The position numbers and the translations under genes were made by a program. Of a stretch of 64,000 nt of DNA, positions 46,550 through 59,639 are shown piece after piece. Where the stretch lies: assembly GCA_021399435.1 (NCBI GenBank), contig JAJTUP010000149.1, positions 19,182 to 83,181 on the forward strand, given 5' to 3'. The DNA is from Diaporthe sp. PMI_573 (taxonomy: Eukaryota; Ascomycota; Sordariomycetes; Diaporthales; Diaporthaceae). The notes under the pieces are model-generated. The model did no database searches. It saw nothing but the letters and a program-made list of their open reading frames with translations, and was not told the DNA's origin. How positions within the stretch are numbered: position 1 is the stretch's first letter; each line of letters starts with the position of its first letter.

Positions 46550-47740
46550 CTTAAGAAGCCGACACACTTAGCTAAAGTTGACGAGCCTCATATTTCTGGC
46601 TTTAAAGAATGTCTTCTTACATTTTTTGCTAGAATTATTAATAATAAGGGTGTTAACTTTAATACGCTCTCTATAGCGGTTTAAAAAGCCCTTTAATAAT
46701 GCTAGAGCATATAATATAAACATGCCAGGTTTTAAGAATTTAAGCTGAATAAGACTGTATACTAGGAAATAGGTGTAACCAATACTAGAACCTCTTGCTA
46801 TACTGTAACCAATCTTTATGTAATTACTGCTACTAGCAGCCAGCTATCTGCTCTCCCGGCAGAAGCCCTCTCACTATTACCAGGCTGCCGAAACCCAAGG
46901 CCACAGCTATAGGGCACTGATTTCCTGATTCGGGGCCTAGTGTCTCCCTGGCATATACATGATAAAGTTGACTAAATAGATGTGATTTTAGATAGTATCT
47001 ATGCTTCTTCCCCTCTTTTAATTCCTCTTTAACTGACTTAAGATATAGATTTATTGCTTAGCACTATATCCTATATTGTAGAGAAAGAATAGGTGTTGTA
47101 GGCCTTTAGAAATTATACTAGTAATGATTAAAACTTTACTTTAATTATCCTTGTAACAGCCTTAGATAGCAGTAGTTAGATAAGATATTTCATTATATTT
47201 ACTATTCCTAAACTCGTAGCTAATGGGCTGGCTCGCCAGCTAGGCGATCTACTAGACAGTACTTCTAGAGTTATTTAAGCTATATCTGTAATTCTAATTA
47301 CGTAACAAGGCTTACGCTTAGCTGTTAAATAAGGGTCTGCTTCTTTTCTAATCCTCTCTATACCTCCAAACCTACCTTTTATTACAACTTAGATTATATT
47401 TAATGTTGGTACTTATTTAAGAGAAAATTATGTATCTAGCTGATAAGATTATAACGTTTAAAGAAATCTAAGGCTTCTAAACGTGTTTTAATATTCTCCC
47501 GCGGTGTCTAAGCAGTTACATGGCCCTTGAGACCCACACTATAATAGGTTGTACCATCTGTATAGATAGAAGGTTGACTATTGCGGATGGTGAATGTCTA
47601 ACCAATTTGTCAATATAGCCGATAGTTTTTTGTATATAAGGGATCTATTATTAAAGTTTCTCGGTCCCCTAGTATAAGTTTTATTATTTTTGTAGATAAT
47701 GGGTTGTCTAGAGCTTTAAGTATAAAGATGTTGCTTAAGT
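46550..47740 (+). pseudogene. Possible unknown gene, strand uncertain
   Basis: A plus frame of about 400 codons with TAA/TAG breaks gives protein-like stretches (HISGFKECLLTFFARIINN, TNTRTSCYTVTNLYVITA, FTIPKLVANGLARQLGDLL). However, the minus frame that continues the repeat gene at 45301-46545 also reads plausibly up to about 46,930 (LVTVQQEVLVLVTPISQY on restoration). I cannot decide between a separate divergent gene and an N-terminal extension of the repeat gene. No family recognised. Confidence 0.3.
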
Positions 47741-49610
47741 TGAATTTGTTGAGGAATCTATGTAAATTGGAGTAGAATTTGCTGCTAACACTGTTTAGGT
47801 TAGGGGTTTTGCTAGTATGATATTTATATGGGTGGAAACCGCTCCTAAACTAAATAAACATGTAACCATGTAATTTGTTGAGGTTTAAGGAGCTGGTCTT
47901 GATAGGCCGTGTCTAGCAAGGTAGAGTCTCGTTTCCAACAAAAACAGTTCCCTCTCTAAGGGAAAAGTATCTATAGAGTAAGTAGGCCCTAAAGTAGAGG
48001 TAGGCATTGTGTTGGACAAAAATCTTGGCGAGGCTGTCAAGATATTCTTGTTTAACAATAGGTTGAACCGAGTTAGAGGGGAGATTGTTGTAACTATAGA
48101 ATTAGATTAGCTGATATTAATGTATAGGATAAAATAGTGTATATCTGTCGGCTCTGCTCTAGATCTATTAATGTTAGGGTCTTGTAAAGACCAGAAACTA
48201 TAGGGGTTTCAACCTCTATTGTAATAATATACTTATTGTTCCCTAACTTTCTATAGTTATAAAGAGAGTGTGGATACGCTATTTAATGTAAGGTTACGTG
48301 TTGTATATAATGCGGTTTCCCTACTGATCGAGTTTCTATAGCTAATAAGAATATTCTTATCTCCTCTACCGCTGGCTAGAATCAGAAAGCCGCCGAATAA
48401 AATAATGTATCTTAATTACCAAGCTTTGCCAAATCAGCTAATAATATAGGTTTGGCTGTATCTCTCGGGCGAAATTAGCTAGTTCTGATGCTAGACGTAG
48501 TATTCAGTATATTGACCCAGGCCAGGGTAGTAACCCGCCCCTATAGCAAAGATGGCCTTCTTACGTGCCTTAACCTTAGTAGTACACAGATAAATAGTAG
48601 CGGCTAGTATTATGATTCTCGGTAATAATAGAGAAAGACAAGCCCATAGTTATTTAACAAGCATCTACGGTCTGAGTTAGGGCTGGGTGTAGGGGCTAGT
48701 GCGGGTAGGGCCCACACGGCCCCTTTATCAATAAGGCCCTCCTGCCCTACACCCTGCAGCCTGGAAGCCCTTTTCTACTTCCTCCTTCCTTCTTTTATTT
48801 CTTAGGCTGACCTTTTTTAAAAATCTACATTATCTGGTGTAAATCTTGAGCCCTCGTGCCATAAAGCCCAGGTGACGTGTACAACAAGGCGTGCTATAGA
48901 TTTGACGAGAAGAGGAGTAAGGTTAGGCTAAGAGAGTAGAGGATGTAGATTTAAGAGGCCCTGGCTTAACCTACTTAGCTGTTTTTTAATCCGACGCCCT
49001 GCTTTGCTTATCTCTAACACACTTAGCCGCGAAGCTAAGCGTAATCCTTGGGACTTACGTAGGGTGTGGCTGGGGAGAGACCGGGCAGCTTTGCGTCTAT
49101 TTAAAGAGCTTAAAATCTCCTCTGCTAAGCTTGTTCTACATAGCCACCACAGCCACCTAGATTACTAAGAGGGCTCGGGCTCTCAGAACTAATATATTTA
49201 AACGTAGTATTTAAACTAGGATAATGCTTTGCTACTATATAACCCATTATTCTTAAGCCGCCCGCTTTAGTCCTATTGGCTATTTTATTACATGCTTTAC
49301 GATATTCTCTGACCCCTCTTTACTCCTTTATATTATACTTAAAAGTATACTAAGCTATTTGCTATATTAATTGACGCCTTAGTAGAATTCCGTTGGGCAT
49401 TTTCTTCCAAAACTAACCAGAGTGCGGCCAGGAGCTAGTATATTAACCTAGTTACGAAAAGGATAAAGGTGTTATTTCTATAAGTAGAGCAGCTTTTATT
49501 ATAGCGAGGTATTAAAAGTAGTCTTGGGCCGGCTTCTATAACATATAATGCTAAAAAATAGTTGCCTTATTCTACTACCTATCTTAGCTGTAGTTTGCTA
49601 TACTATAATA
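47741..49610. other. Degraded DNA, nothing assigned
   Basis: A short inverted pair (GGGTGTAGGG and CCCTACACCC) occurs near 48690-48760. No convincing frame was found. Confidence 0.35.
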
Positions 49611-49619
49611 TTAGCTATT

Positions 49620-50960
49620 ATATTTTGCTAGATGGCTAGTCGTCTGTGTCTGTATCCGTGTCTGTATCTGTATTAAGGACCTTTGAGGTTACTTAAGATT
49701 GGGAGAAACGATATCTACTCGGAATCATAATCTTAGCGCAGCAGTCAGATAAGTTAACAAGGTATATATAGGTTTGGTTATTCTTTTGTTAAAAGCTACC
49801 TTAATAAAACTTACTGATCTAAAAACTATGGGATCCTGCTTTCTGATTAATCCTTATTTACACTATCTTCTAAATACTTTTGTGTTAAATGGCGCCAGCG
49901 CTTTTCCTCTTGTAGTTACTATGTTTCCGATCTTATATTTGTAGTATCTCTCTAGATCTTATTGACAAACTCTACTATTACTTGTTTCCCTTATAGGGGA
50001 ATTTCGGCTTTTGTATAGAGGAGGCCCCGTCGCTTGAATTTAGCCTAATATAATATCTTGTGTTCTATTGATTATTCTTGGTATTAGCTGTAATTTGCAA
50101 AACGTAGTAATTTGCTTATAAAGTTTTGGGTGGTAAGTAGCTTTGTAGATACTGCCTGTTAAGTCCTAAAAAGCCCTTGATTTATCCGACGGGTTTATAA
50201 ACTAATATGTAAAGTAGAACCGCCCTTCTTGTAATATCTATAGTCTGATAATCGGGAAGTCGAATACTAGGATCGGCTCGCTATATTTGTTAAGGCCTTT
50301 AGATTAGACACTGATAATCCTAGTATTACTAGCCAGGACTCTATCCGTTACTTGCTCTCCAGTCTTTATATTACGGAGGTATATAATGATTTCAAGAGAT
50401 ATAGGTCCTTATACTTGTGGGTTTGCTTGTACCCGGACGGCAAATAATTACATAACATAATTTACCTTTGTATTTAGCGAAGGTCCTATAATCTCTATCA
50501 TTCTAATATAGGGAGTTACCCTAAACAATAGTGTAAATTAGGGATAAGGAGCTTTGATATTATCTTCTATAGGTAGAGAAAGTAGATATAGGACATCAAG
50601 GTCTATTGTTTCTAAATCGCTTGTTGGGCTCCCTAGAGGAGTAAGAGGAGGGTGTAGAAGGCTGTTATTTATTATATTTGGCGGAGGTTCTAGCATTATT
50701 ATTGTAATCCTCTAATCTGGCCTGAATAAAAGTATAAGTTTAGGATAGAGAGCTGCGACATTATCCTCTATAGGTAGAGAAAGGAAATATGGGACATTAA
50801 GGTCTACTGTTTCTAAATTACTTATCGGGCTCCCTAGAGGAGTATTGTAATCTATAGTGTCAGGACGTAGAGGGGGTATTGGATTGAAAAACGGATTTAG
50901 TAAGGTTTGCTGCCTTTAGTAAAACCTAAGTAAGGAACTGGAGCCGAGTAGTATTACAAA
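49620..50960 (-). pseudogene. Unknown gene with in-frame internal duplication, degraded (possibly velvet-like)
   Basis: A single minus frame of about 445 codons, broken only by TAG/TAA/TGA. The N-terminal part contains two copies of a 67-codon unit (exactly 201 bp apart) with PLGSPTSDLETIDLDV and PLGSPISNLETVDLNV. A beta-rich part follows: GPISLEIIIYLRNIKTGEQV, PILVFDFPIIRLQILQEGRF and IYKATYHPKLYKQITTF. The last segment loosely recalls the DLSIRxEGxYRLxF and VYxAKKFPGL phrases of velvet-domain regulators; this is only an impression. The C-terminal part is basic. No clear ATG was found. If velvet-like it would be a transcription factor; otherwise function unknown. Confidence 0.45.
50529..50850. 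repeat. 201-bp tandem duplication
   Basis: CTATAGGTAGAGAAAG..., GACATcAAGGTCTA...TGTTTCTAAAT and GGGCTCCCTAGAGGAGTA occur at about 50569-50640 and again 201 bp later. This is the DNA basis of the internal duplication in the gene above. Confidence 0.8.
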
Positions 50961-51299
50961 AATTAAAGAATTTGAATATTTTAAATGGTGAGTGCCGCCA
51001 TTAGATAATTGTATATATATATAGAACCCTGGACTGCCTTAAAGTGATACGACTAAGCTTTCGAAAGGCGCTTACCTCTATGCTTGTTTTTAATTAGGCG
51101 ATTCTGAAATACGTTTCTTGTATATAGATTACTGCTAACATCTTCCTGTATCTACCTTTTAGTTTATAAGCCTAGAGTACCTAGAGATTAGTGGTAGATT
51201 AGTGCTTCTAGAGGTTTGTTTTCTTAATATTAGTGGCGATAGTCTTGTTAGGCAAGGTTGGGTAAGAAGCAACGCAGTATTCCCTGTCTATTCTGCCAT

Positions 51300-52020
51300 C
51301 AATTAGTTTAGCTCTGCGGACCGCAGACATTGGCACTATCTTCTCGGAGAGCTACCAGACCATTTGCCGCCCTGGCGGGCTTAGATCTATTATACAAGAT
51401 GATGTATGCACCCAATACTCTATAAGACAGCTATTAGCCGGTCGTAAAATATGCCTGCTAGTAAGTAATATACTCCTGGTTATGTCATTTTGTCTCTTAG
51501 CCTCTCGGCCTACACTCCAACCTACAGCCTGTCTCCGGTTAAGCGTAAGGTAGATGCCGCTTTAACTACTAATGAGAGCAAGGCTGGGTGTCTCGGCCAG
51601 CCGGCTGGCTGCGGCGCGGCCTGGCCATTAAATATATAAACGGTTGCTATACTTTATTGAAAAAGCAACAGTACTAATCTAACCTTCTCGAGGAGACAGT
51701 TGAGCTCAATACCCTGCTAAAGGTGTTTTGCAGGAAGTATTAAGAGGTACTATGGCCTATACTCTGCTGCCTAAGATTGTTGGCACAAGGGATTAAGTAA
51801 AGCTCTTTACTTTACCTCTATAATATTTCTATTATGGTCTTTAATTAGACAAAGTTTATAAAGTTATAAGTATAATGGCAAATAAGTAGGCATAATTATC
51901 GTTTTCCTGGCCGTTAAATTTACTATTTCCATTATATATATATAAATCTGGGTATCTTGACAACTATATAAAATCTATTACAAGTAACTGTGTAGACAGT
52001 ACTATGCTAGCTGTAGACTA
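51300..52020 (+). repeat. Diverged direct repeat, copy B
   Basis: The counterpart of 43160-43820. It includes GAGAGCTACCAGACCATTTG, the CTCGGCCAGCCGGCTGGCTG block and CTCGAGGAGACAGTTGAGC. More AT-rich than copy A towards its end. Confidence 0.7.
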
Positions 52021-52532
52021 CTTTGTCTCTAGACATGGTATTATCCCTTGCCTCCAGTTTTATACTATTCTACTTAGTAGCTCCCTTTACTTGTCCTCCT
52101 TAATATCACTATAAAGATATCTATTTTAATGTTCTACAGAATATCTTAGAGAAGTATGATACTTCTATAAAGCCTACTGCTAGACTGTCTCAAATGTATA
52201 ACTTAATCTTTTATAGTAAAAGAGTTTTACCTTATAGTATCGTGTTCTAGCTTTGTCTTGGTAATTATTGTCTCGTACTGCTTTGTATATAATGTGGTTT
52301 CGAACAAGAAAGGCCTGGGGAAAATACTTATAGTAACTCTAGATAGGACACTGGTAGGGCTTTATGTACTGGTTAAGATAATTACGTAGTTTTTTCTTGT
52401 TGAAAAGTTTTCTTAGACATTCGGAGCATTAAAAGTCCTTGTTATTAGTATTTAATAATGGTAATAATAGTATATATAGTAAGGTTGTACTCTTGGCTAA
52501 TGCTAGGAATAGGCTATAGGTAATAATAATCT

Positions 52533-52664
52533 TATTATAAATAATGGTTTCGTTATAAACAATAGTTTTGTTATAAACAATGGTTTTGTTATAAATAACG
52601 GTTTCGTTATAAACAATAGTTTCGTTATAAATAATGGTTTCGTTATAAATAATGGTTTTGTCAT
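52533..52664 (+). repeat. 18-bp tandem repeat, about 7 copies
   Basis: The unit is GGTTTCGTTATAAACAAT with small variations. In one plus frame it encodes a six-residue repeat, NNGFVI, without stops, so it may have been part of a coding region. Confidence 0.85.
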
Positions 52665-52924
52665 TATTAAAATCGAGAATAAGGTAATTATAAAGATCTA
52701 GAGAAAATTAATATAGAAGATAGACATATTAGAAATCTATAAAGATTTACCCCACGTAACCTTATAATTAGGGCATTCCTCTAATTTAGATGCCTTCATG
52801 GTTTTGGACCCGGCTTTAGGGGTAGCAAGTTATTTAAAAAGTTTAATGTTATAACTAATTTAGAGATCTTCCAGTTGTCTGTAAGGTAATTTCTGTTTGA
52901 TTCCTTAAATAATATTTTATATCC

Positions 52925-53160
52925 GGTTGATTTTAGACAATAACGCTATAGTTAGATTATATAAATAATAGCGACTGGCTGGCTGTTGACTATAAAGATA
53001 ATGGGGTTAAAGATAAGGTCGAATGCTTTGTCGACCATTTATAGGGACTGGGCTATAGCATAGTACCGGTCAAGTAGTTGAGATTGGCATAGTTTGTAGT
53101 TTGTAGGGAAGTAACAGACTTGTGCCTCATCTATGCTGTTACCCCTTTCCTATATATAAG
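52925..53160 (+). repeat. Plus-oriented copy of a dispersed repeat
   Basis: Inverted relative to 41510-41745. Its right end (ACTTGTGCCTCATCTATGCT) has weaker relatives at about 43850-43930 and 53695-53780. The translated forms TDLCLIYA, TNLCFTCT and VNLCCIYA align, hinting at former coding. Confidence 0.6.
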
Positions 53161-54361
53161 TTGTGACTCTAGATACATGTATGGCCTATACTACATAGAT
53201 ATGGTTATAGAGGTCTGGTAATATACCTTTATTTTATCGGGTAGGGTTTATTGTTATGGCCTCTGGAGAAAGCCCTGCTACTAAGCCAACTTGCTTGCTT
53301 GGGGCAGATTACTTAGACTTTCACGAAAATATGGCTTTTTGCACAAATATAAGTAGATGCAAGCAATCTAAGAGCAGTTCGACTTGAATGACAGGAACTA
53401 TTCTCGTTACCATTACCTATTAGGTCTTGTATAAAACCAGTACACAATAAAAAGCCTTAATGCTATGGTCTGACATAATTATAGTATGGGTGCTTTGGTG
53501 AGACGTTCTTTAAGGATGTCTATAATGACGGATCTTTAGTATTAGGGAATATAAGAAGCAAGAGTATGACGGATAGTATTATAGCTAAGTCTACTGCTTT
53601 TTTATTAACGGGCATTGACTTTGTTTACAATGATGGGCATAGGCCGCCGCGTAATTAAGATTAGGCTCCTAGGCCTGGGGGGGGGGGGGGGCAGGATAGT
53701 GGTTTACAGGGGAGCACCGTAAACCTGTGCTGTATCTATGCTGGCGCTCATTTCTCGTGCATAAGTTATACTACGACGGCTACTGCCCTGTAACTACTGT
53801 ATGTGCGACTAGGTATTTGAGATATGCCGGCCTCTGGCCCTTGCGTAGAATGTAAACTCTCATGCATGGTACTCCTTGTAGGAAAATTGTATGTTATAGC
53901 TAGAGATTTCTTACTTTGCTTAGAAGATATCTGGTTAAGCAGGTACCCGGGGTTGGTCTAATGTGTTCCATACTTGTATAGGCACCTCTAGATAATGCTG
54001 TTATCCTTCTATATATATGTTAAGCTACTATTGTTGTTATGGGGGGGTTATTTTGTAATAGATTTAAACTCGGAGAGGTTTAGAGAGAGGAAGAAGAAAC
54101 GTAACTATAGTATATTTTAAATACTAGAAGGACGTTATTATAGTATAGACTAAGACAATACTGAGGGCATTACTAGCTACTAATCTGCCTCTCTAAAAAT
54201 TAGGCAACTTATATTATTATAGTAATCCTGCTGCTAAGCGACCTCTTGTTACTATTTCCTAAACTTCCCTATTCTTAACTGTATTGTTTTACCTTATTAA
54301 TAGATGAGCCTAAAGCTGGTTGCTAGGTGAAAGAGAAGGGTGGTTGACTAGTATACTTATT
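53161..54361. other. Degraded repeat-related DNA before the second gypsy element
   Basis: Includes a second partial copy of the dispersed repeat (about 53695-53780) and the poly-G run. No gene assigned. Confidence 0.35.
53677..53691. repeat. Poly-G run (15 bases)
   Basis: An uninterrupted homopolymer in otherwise AT-rich DNA. Confidence 0.9.
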
Positions 54362-54366
54362 ATAAT
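54362..54366. repeat. Target-site duplication ATAAT (left)
   Basis: Matches 62111-62115. The same letters also precede the 3' LTR, so the exact LTR start could shift by a few bases. Confidence 0.6.
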
Positions 54367-54579
54367 TGTAACGACCGGTAACGACCGGGCGGATCGGGCG
54401 AAAGCCACGCGGAAGCCACGGCGTGGCCCCCGCGAGGGCCCCCTTAAAAGGGGCCTGAAGCCCCCACGTCTCAGACTGGAGGGGGCAAGAATCAGTCTTG
54501 TACCAAACCACATACCTAATATATATGTTGGCCTCCCCTACTTCACCTTACCGTCGTGCCTAGTGCATAGCCTATTATA
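54367..54579 (+). repeat. 5' LTR (213 bp)
   Basis: Starts TGTAACGACCGGTAACGACC. It is unusually GC-rich for this region (GCGGAAGCCACGGCGTGGCC) and still open in several frames. Confidence 0.88.
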
Positions 54580-54611
54580 ATTCTAATTCTTCTTCACGCG
54601 CTACCTATAAT

Positions 54612-55700
54612 GCCACTAAAGACTGGTAAAAGAAGGGGAAGATCCTAAGGAAGTCACGATAACGCTGAGGGTAACTCGGGAATACTTTAGCTTGATAATG
54701 CCCTGGTACGAGAACGGGAACATAATTAACTACTTTAATAGAGAATCGACGCTCTGGAAGTAGCTCAAACAGCTATTGAAGTCAAGCCGAAAGACTTAAA
54801 GCTGGCCAATATTGCTTCACTACCTATGGCCTGTACCCTTCAGTAATATAATAGCTGGATGATAGACCTGGAAAGGGCCTATATCTTATAACTATAAACC
54901 CCTTATAATAATAAAATGAAAGTAATACATGTATTGGATTATGTTGAAAAAGAATGCCGAAACCGTTGGGATACCTATATAAAGTTAATGAAGAAAGGAG
55001 ACGAGTCTGTTTTTAACTATTATAAGTAAGATGAATTTAGGACTTTTAGCTTTAACTTTAAGAGGGACCCTTAAGGTATATCGGGTGTTATTTAAAGCTT
55101 AATTAATGCTGCTTATTAATGAGAAAACTAAGACCTATAGACCTTCTACTAGTATCTCGAAATGTTAAAATTAGAATAAGAAATAAGAAGTAATAGTTTA
55201 AGGGCCGAATTCTTTCTCTTGAAGCTATTAGGATGGGTATTGTTAGAAATTTAAACAAAGTATGCCTTTAGTATGCTAGAGACTAGGGACAAGATAGTTA
55301 GGGTTGTCTAAGTAATCTAGGTTAGTATCTCAGAAAAGGTTAGAAAGAGAAAATATGAGGAGGTAGGCCTGAGACGAGGGGGGACCAGCGAAACCCCTAA
55401 TAAAAGAGGACGAGGAGGAAACTCTTTAGGAGGTGTTATGAATATAAGGGGAGCAACTCTAAATAACCTCTAGAAGTAAGGATAAGGCCGAGGCCGAGGA
55501 TTTCGGAGCAGGGGTTCCTATATCTAGTTAAATTAAAATACTTAGGGAAGTACCTCTAAAGTAACCCTAAAGCTAAATCCTCTAGATGAAATAGGTAAGA
55601 CGACTATATGCTATAGATATGAAAGTATCTACTACTATGCTCTAGATTACCTAGTACTGGTGGAAATTATAGTATTGGTAAATTAAGTACGAGGTTGTAG
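54612..55700 (+). pseudogene. gag: gag of second gypsy element
   Basis: The frame starts MPLKTGKRRGRS and contains the plausible capsid helices LDYVEKECRNRWDTYIKLM and EFRTFSFNFKRDP. An Arg/Gly-rich stretch and a zinc knuckle at 55609-55650 follow. The knuckle reads C-Y-R-Y-E...Y-Y-Y with Cys and His changed to Tyr. Numerous TAG/TAA codons are present. Confidence 0.7.
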
Positions 55701-55859
55701 TAACTATTAGTCTAGGGGCTATTAAGGTTAGAACTAGGGAAGAGGGGGCTGAGGTACCTCTTAATTACCCCTAGAAATAGGGTCTAAGAGGAAGGAGAAG
55801 GACTAGTAACTAGAGTAGGAAGTAAAGGAGGAGATAGTTAAGGTCTGAGACATCTTTAT

Positions 55860-58800
55860 AATTACTAGCGAAATTACTATGAAGTAGGGTGAAAAACGTG
55901 TTAAGATTGATCTAGACATACAGATATAAGTAGACTTAGTTAGTATTTTATTTATCAAGAAGTTTGGTCTTGAATTATCTATAAAGTTGTTAGTACTAGT
56001 GGTAGGAATCCAAGAAGCCGTGGTTTCTATCTATGGTGTTTATTAAGTACCTTTATTACTTAAGGATTATTTTGGGAATTAAAAGAAGGAGACACGAGAT
56101 TATATTATAATTTAAAGAAAGCGTTTAGAATCTATTTTACTATTAGGTATCCTAGGTTTGGAACACTTTTGAATCAGGCTGGAAAGTTATCTGAAAGATT
56201 GGTGGCTTTAATAGGATGAAATTTACGTGGTGTAATAAACTATAAAGTCCTTTTTAAGGAATTGAGGGAAGATCTCCTACTATTACGCGATCTTTTCTGT
56301 AGCTAAACCCTTTAACCTAGTGGGGTAAGAGGGTTAATGGGAGCCCTGGGAGATAGATGAAGGGGAGAAGCCGCTTCTAGATCTATCTTAGATGTACCTA
56401 TAATTGAAAGGGCTGGAGGAATTTTTTGTTAAAGCCAGGGTAAAGGAGTTACCTTTAAGGAGAAGGGCTGATTACGTAATAGAGTTAGAGAAGGGGACTT
56501 TGCCCCCTTTTTTTCCCCTATGCCTACTCTTATCGGAGGAGCTTAAGGTCTTAAAGGGATAGATTAAAGAGAGTCTAAAGTCAGGACGGATCGCCTCTAG
56601 TAAGAGTCCTGTAGGCGCGCCGATTTTGTTTGTTCTAAAAAGGGATGGAACCCTTTGGCTTTACGTTAACTATAGGGCCCTAAACGAGATAATGATAAAA
56701 AATCAGTACCCCTTACTGTTGGTTTTAGAGATTTTAGATTAATTATTAGGCATATAGTTTTTTTCTAAGATTGATTTAATGGACACATACTATTAGATTT
56801 ATATCTAAGAGGGTAATAAATAGAAGACTATCTTTTATACTTGTTATAGACATTATAAATTCAGGGTAGTACCGTTTGAATTAACCAATACACTTACCAC
56901 GTTTTAATCTTTTATTACTAAGGTTTTAGGAGATTGTATTGATGTCTATATAATTGTTTACCTAGATAATATTTTGATTTTCTTAGGAAGCAAGGAGGAG
57001 CATGAGAAGCATATACAAATAATTATGGACCGCTTGTTAACGACAGATTTATATAGCAATATTAAGAAGTATAGCTTTTTTTAGGAGGAGATTAAGTTTC
57101 TAGGATTTTTAGTTAGGAGGAAAAGAGTCTGAATGGACCCTGATAGAATTAGGACCATTCGAGAATGGCCTATACTAACGACCTATTACGACATCTAAGT
57201 CTTTCTAGGTTTTTACAACTTTTATTAAAGGTTTATTAGGAATTACTTGAGAATTATACGACTGCTTAATAAACAACTAAAGGGTATAAAATATGGCCAA
57301 AAGCTAGGGGGAATTGATCTCTTTGCCCTAGAAAATGCTGAGGTACGAAAGGCTTTTAAAGAGCTTAAGACAAGGTTTTAACAAGCGCCTCTTCTCTAAC
57401 ACTACGACCCTATACTTCCTACTAGAATTAAGTGTAATACGTTGGACGGAGCCGCCGCATTAGTGATTTTATAGTAATATCGCTATAAGGATAAATCTCT
57501 ATGGCATTTAATTACTTTCTAGTTAAAGAAATTCTTAGAAGCTAAGCTAAATTAGACGACCTATAACAAGGAGCTAAGTACCATTGTTGAGAGTTTTAGG
57601 TACTGGCGATAGTACCTTAAAGGAGTATAAGAACTAGTTATGGTGCTCTCTGATCACAATAACCTCCGTGGCTTTATGAAATAAAAGGAGCTGACCTAGA
57701 AACAGGTTTGATGGCTTATATATTTAGCGGGATTTAATTTCACTATCAAACACTGCTCCGGGAAGACAAACTTGACAGATGGTCTATTGAGAAGGCCTGA
57801 CTATATATTAGAAGAAAAGCCTCTAAATTTAAGTTAGATACTAACTCTAGAATTAAAGATGGTTGCGGCTATTAGGAAGGATTTACGATTCTATCTAGAA
57901 GACTAATGACAGGCCTAATTTAAGGCTGTAGTTAGAAGTGCCAAAGTGTAAGAGGTCTTAAAAGTCGATTTCTTCTTAATAGAGCGTTGGCTTAAGTCTG
58001 TAGCTCTTCTGTAGGGGTAGTTTATAATAAGAGTCTGGGCCTGGGTACGTGTATATAATGTAGGTATAATGTACCGAGGGCCCTACTCTCTGCTATTAGA
58101 CTTGATATGCGAAGTCTAAGGGGAAGACCCTATAATCTAGACTGTAATTAAAAGGATTTAATCCTTAAACGGGGCTGTTTTAGATGGCTCTGGTTATGAG
58201 TTTCGAGATAGACTGCTTTACTAGAAGAGATGTATATATGTATTAAAACAAGAGGCCTTGAGATAGGAGATCCTATAAACCTACTATAATGAGCTGCTAA
58301 GTGGTTACTAGGGGTAGATAAGGACGCGAATCTTGGTTAAAAGATACTTTTACTGGCCGGGCTTAAGGGCTTCTGTTATAAATTATATACGTTTTTGCGT
58401 AACGTATTAATACGTATCTACGCTACACTATTGCCTGTATAGAGAGCTTGCTTTATTACTAATTCTATCGGACCCTATATAAGAACTTAGTATAGATTTT
58501 GTTACTAGGCTTCTAACTATTATTATAGACGGCAAGGAAGTAGATATAATCTTAGTAATTGTAGATTGATTTACCAAGATGAGTTTCTTTTTTCTAGTAA
58601 ATATAATGATTAATGCTGTAGAATTAGATAAGATCTTTTATAAGGAGATTGAGTATAAATGGGGGCCGCTAAGAGGACTTGTAACTAATAGAGGCACGAT
58701 TTTTACTAGTAGGTTTTAGAAAACCCTTTGCTAACTAAGTAGGATTAAGAACTAATTTACTACTATATATTACCTATAGGGTAATAAGTAAATAGAGAGA

Positions 58801-59620
58801 ATAAACTAGACCCTGGAATAATATCTAAAGGCATTTATAATAGAAAACGCTTAGAACTAGCCAAATCTGCTTTATACTATATTCTTTACATATAATTTGG
58901 TACAAAATGTTATAATTAAGATAAGCCTGTTTAAAGCTCTTTTTGGCTATAAACTATTCTTTACTATTCTTTACAACTAATGGCCTATTAAAGATAGTGT
59001 TTTAAGGAAAGAGGTACTAGTAGCTAAGGAGCAATTAGAGAAACTCTAGTAAATTTAGACGGATTGTAAGGAGAACTAGAAACATATAGCCAAGATATAA
59101 GCCCGAAACTATAATAAATAACATTAGCCTAAATAATTTAAGATCAGCAAATAGATATTACTAATAACCAAGTATCTATGCTTAAAAGATAAAAAACTTA
59201 CTCTATAAAGGGTCAGCTTATTTAAGATTCTATTCTAAACAGGCAAGCAGGCTTATGGCCTGGCCCTTCTAGAGAAGTACTTATAAATACACTATGTATA
59301 CTATATAAGCTAACTAGAGCCCTAGGTGGTAAGAAACCTAAAGGACCTAATAGAAGACATTTTAGGCCTACCAGACTTAGAGAATAAGCAAGCTAAATGA
59401 GAGCTAGAAGAGATCTAAGACTACTAGGAAATTAGGGATACTATATATTACCTAATAAAGTGGAAAGAATGGCCTAGTAAATATAATTTATAGGTACTAG
59501 AAGACGAGATGTTAGTAGATAAAACTATTACAAGGTACTAGAAAGAAAGAAAAATAAAGTAAAGCCAGAAAAGGGCCCAAGATTAGGCTGGCGAGAACTA
59601 TAGAAAGCGGCCACGATATA
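55860..59620 (+). pseudogene. pol: pol of second gypsy element
   Basis: Reverse transcriptase lies at about 56580-57230: [24 protein letters not shown], then [12 protein letters not shown], then at 56959-56970 YLDN, so the second catalytic Asp is Asn. RNase H lies at about 57410-57830 (DGAAALVIL, then LVMVLSDHNNLRGF). The integrase zinc-binding region lies at about 58290-58450 and the core at about 58480-59000, with ELSIDFVTR and VTNRGTIFTS, where an Asp is changed to Asn. A chromodomain-like segment near 59440-59550 reads YYLIKWKEWPSKYN. TAG/TAA codons occur throughout. Confidence 0.85.
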
Positions 59621-59639
59621 AGTAATAACTGGCTACTAA

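Noticed and set aside
52533..52664. CRISPR-like array
   Set aside because: The 18-bp units are head-to-tail with no spacers and the context is eukaryotic.
38830..53160. Giant Starship-type mobile element
   Set aside because: No tyrosine-recombinase captain (DUF3435-like) was recognised in any frame and no element ends with target duplication were found; the inverted repeats alone are insufficient.
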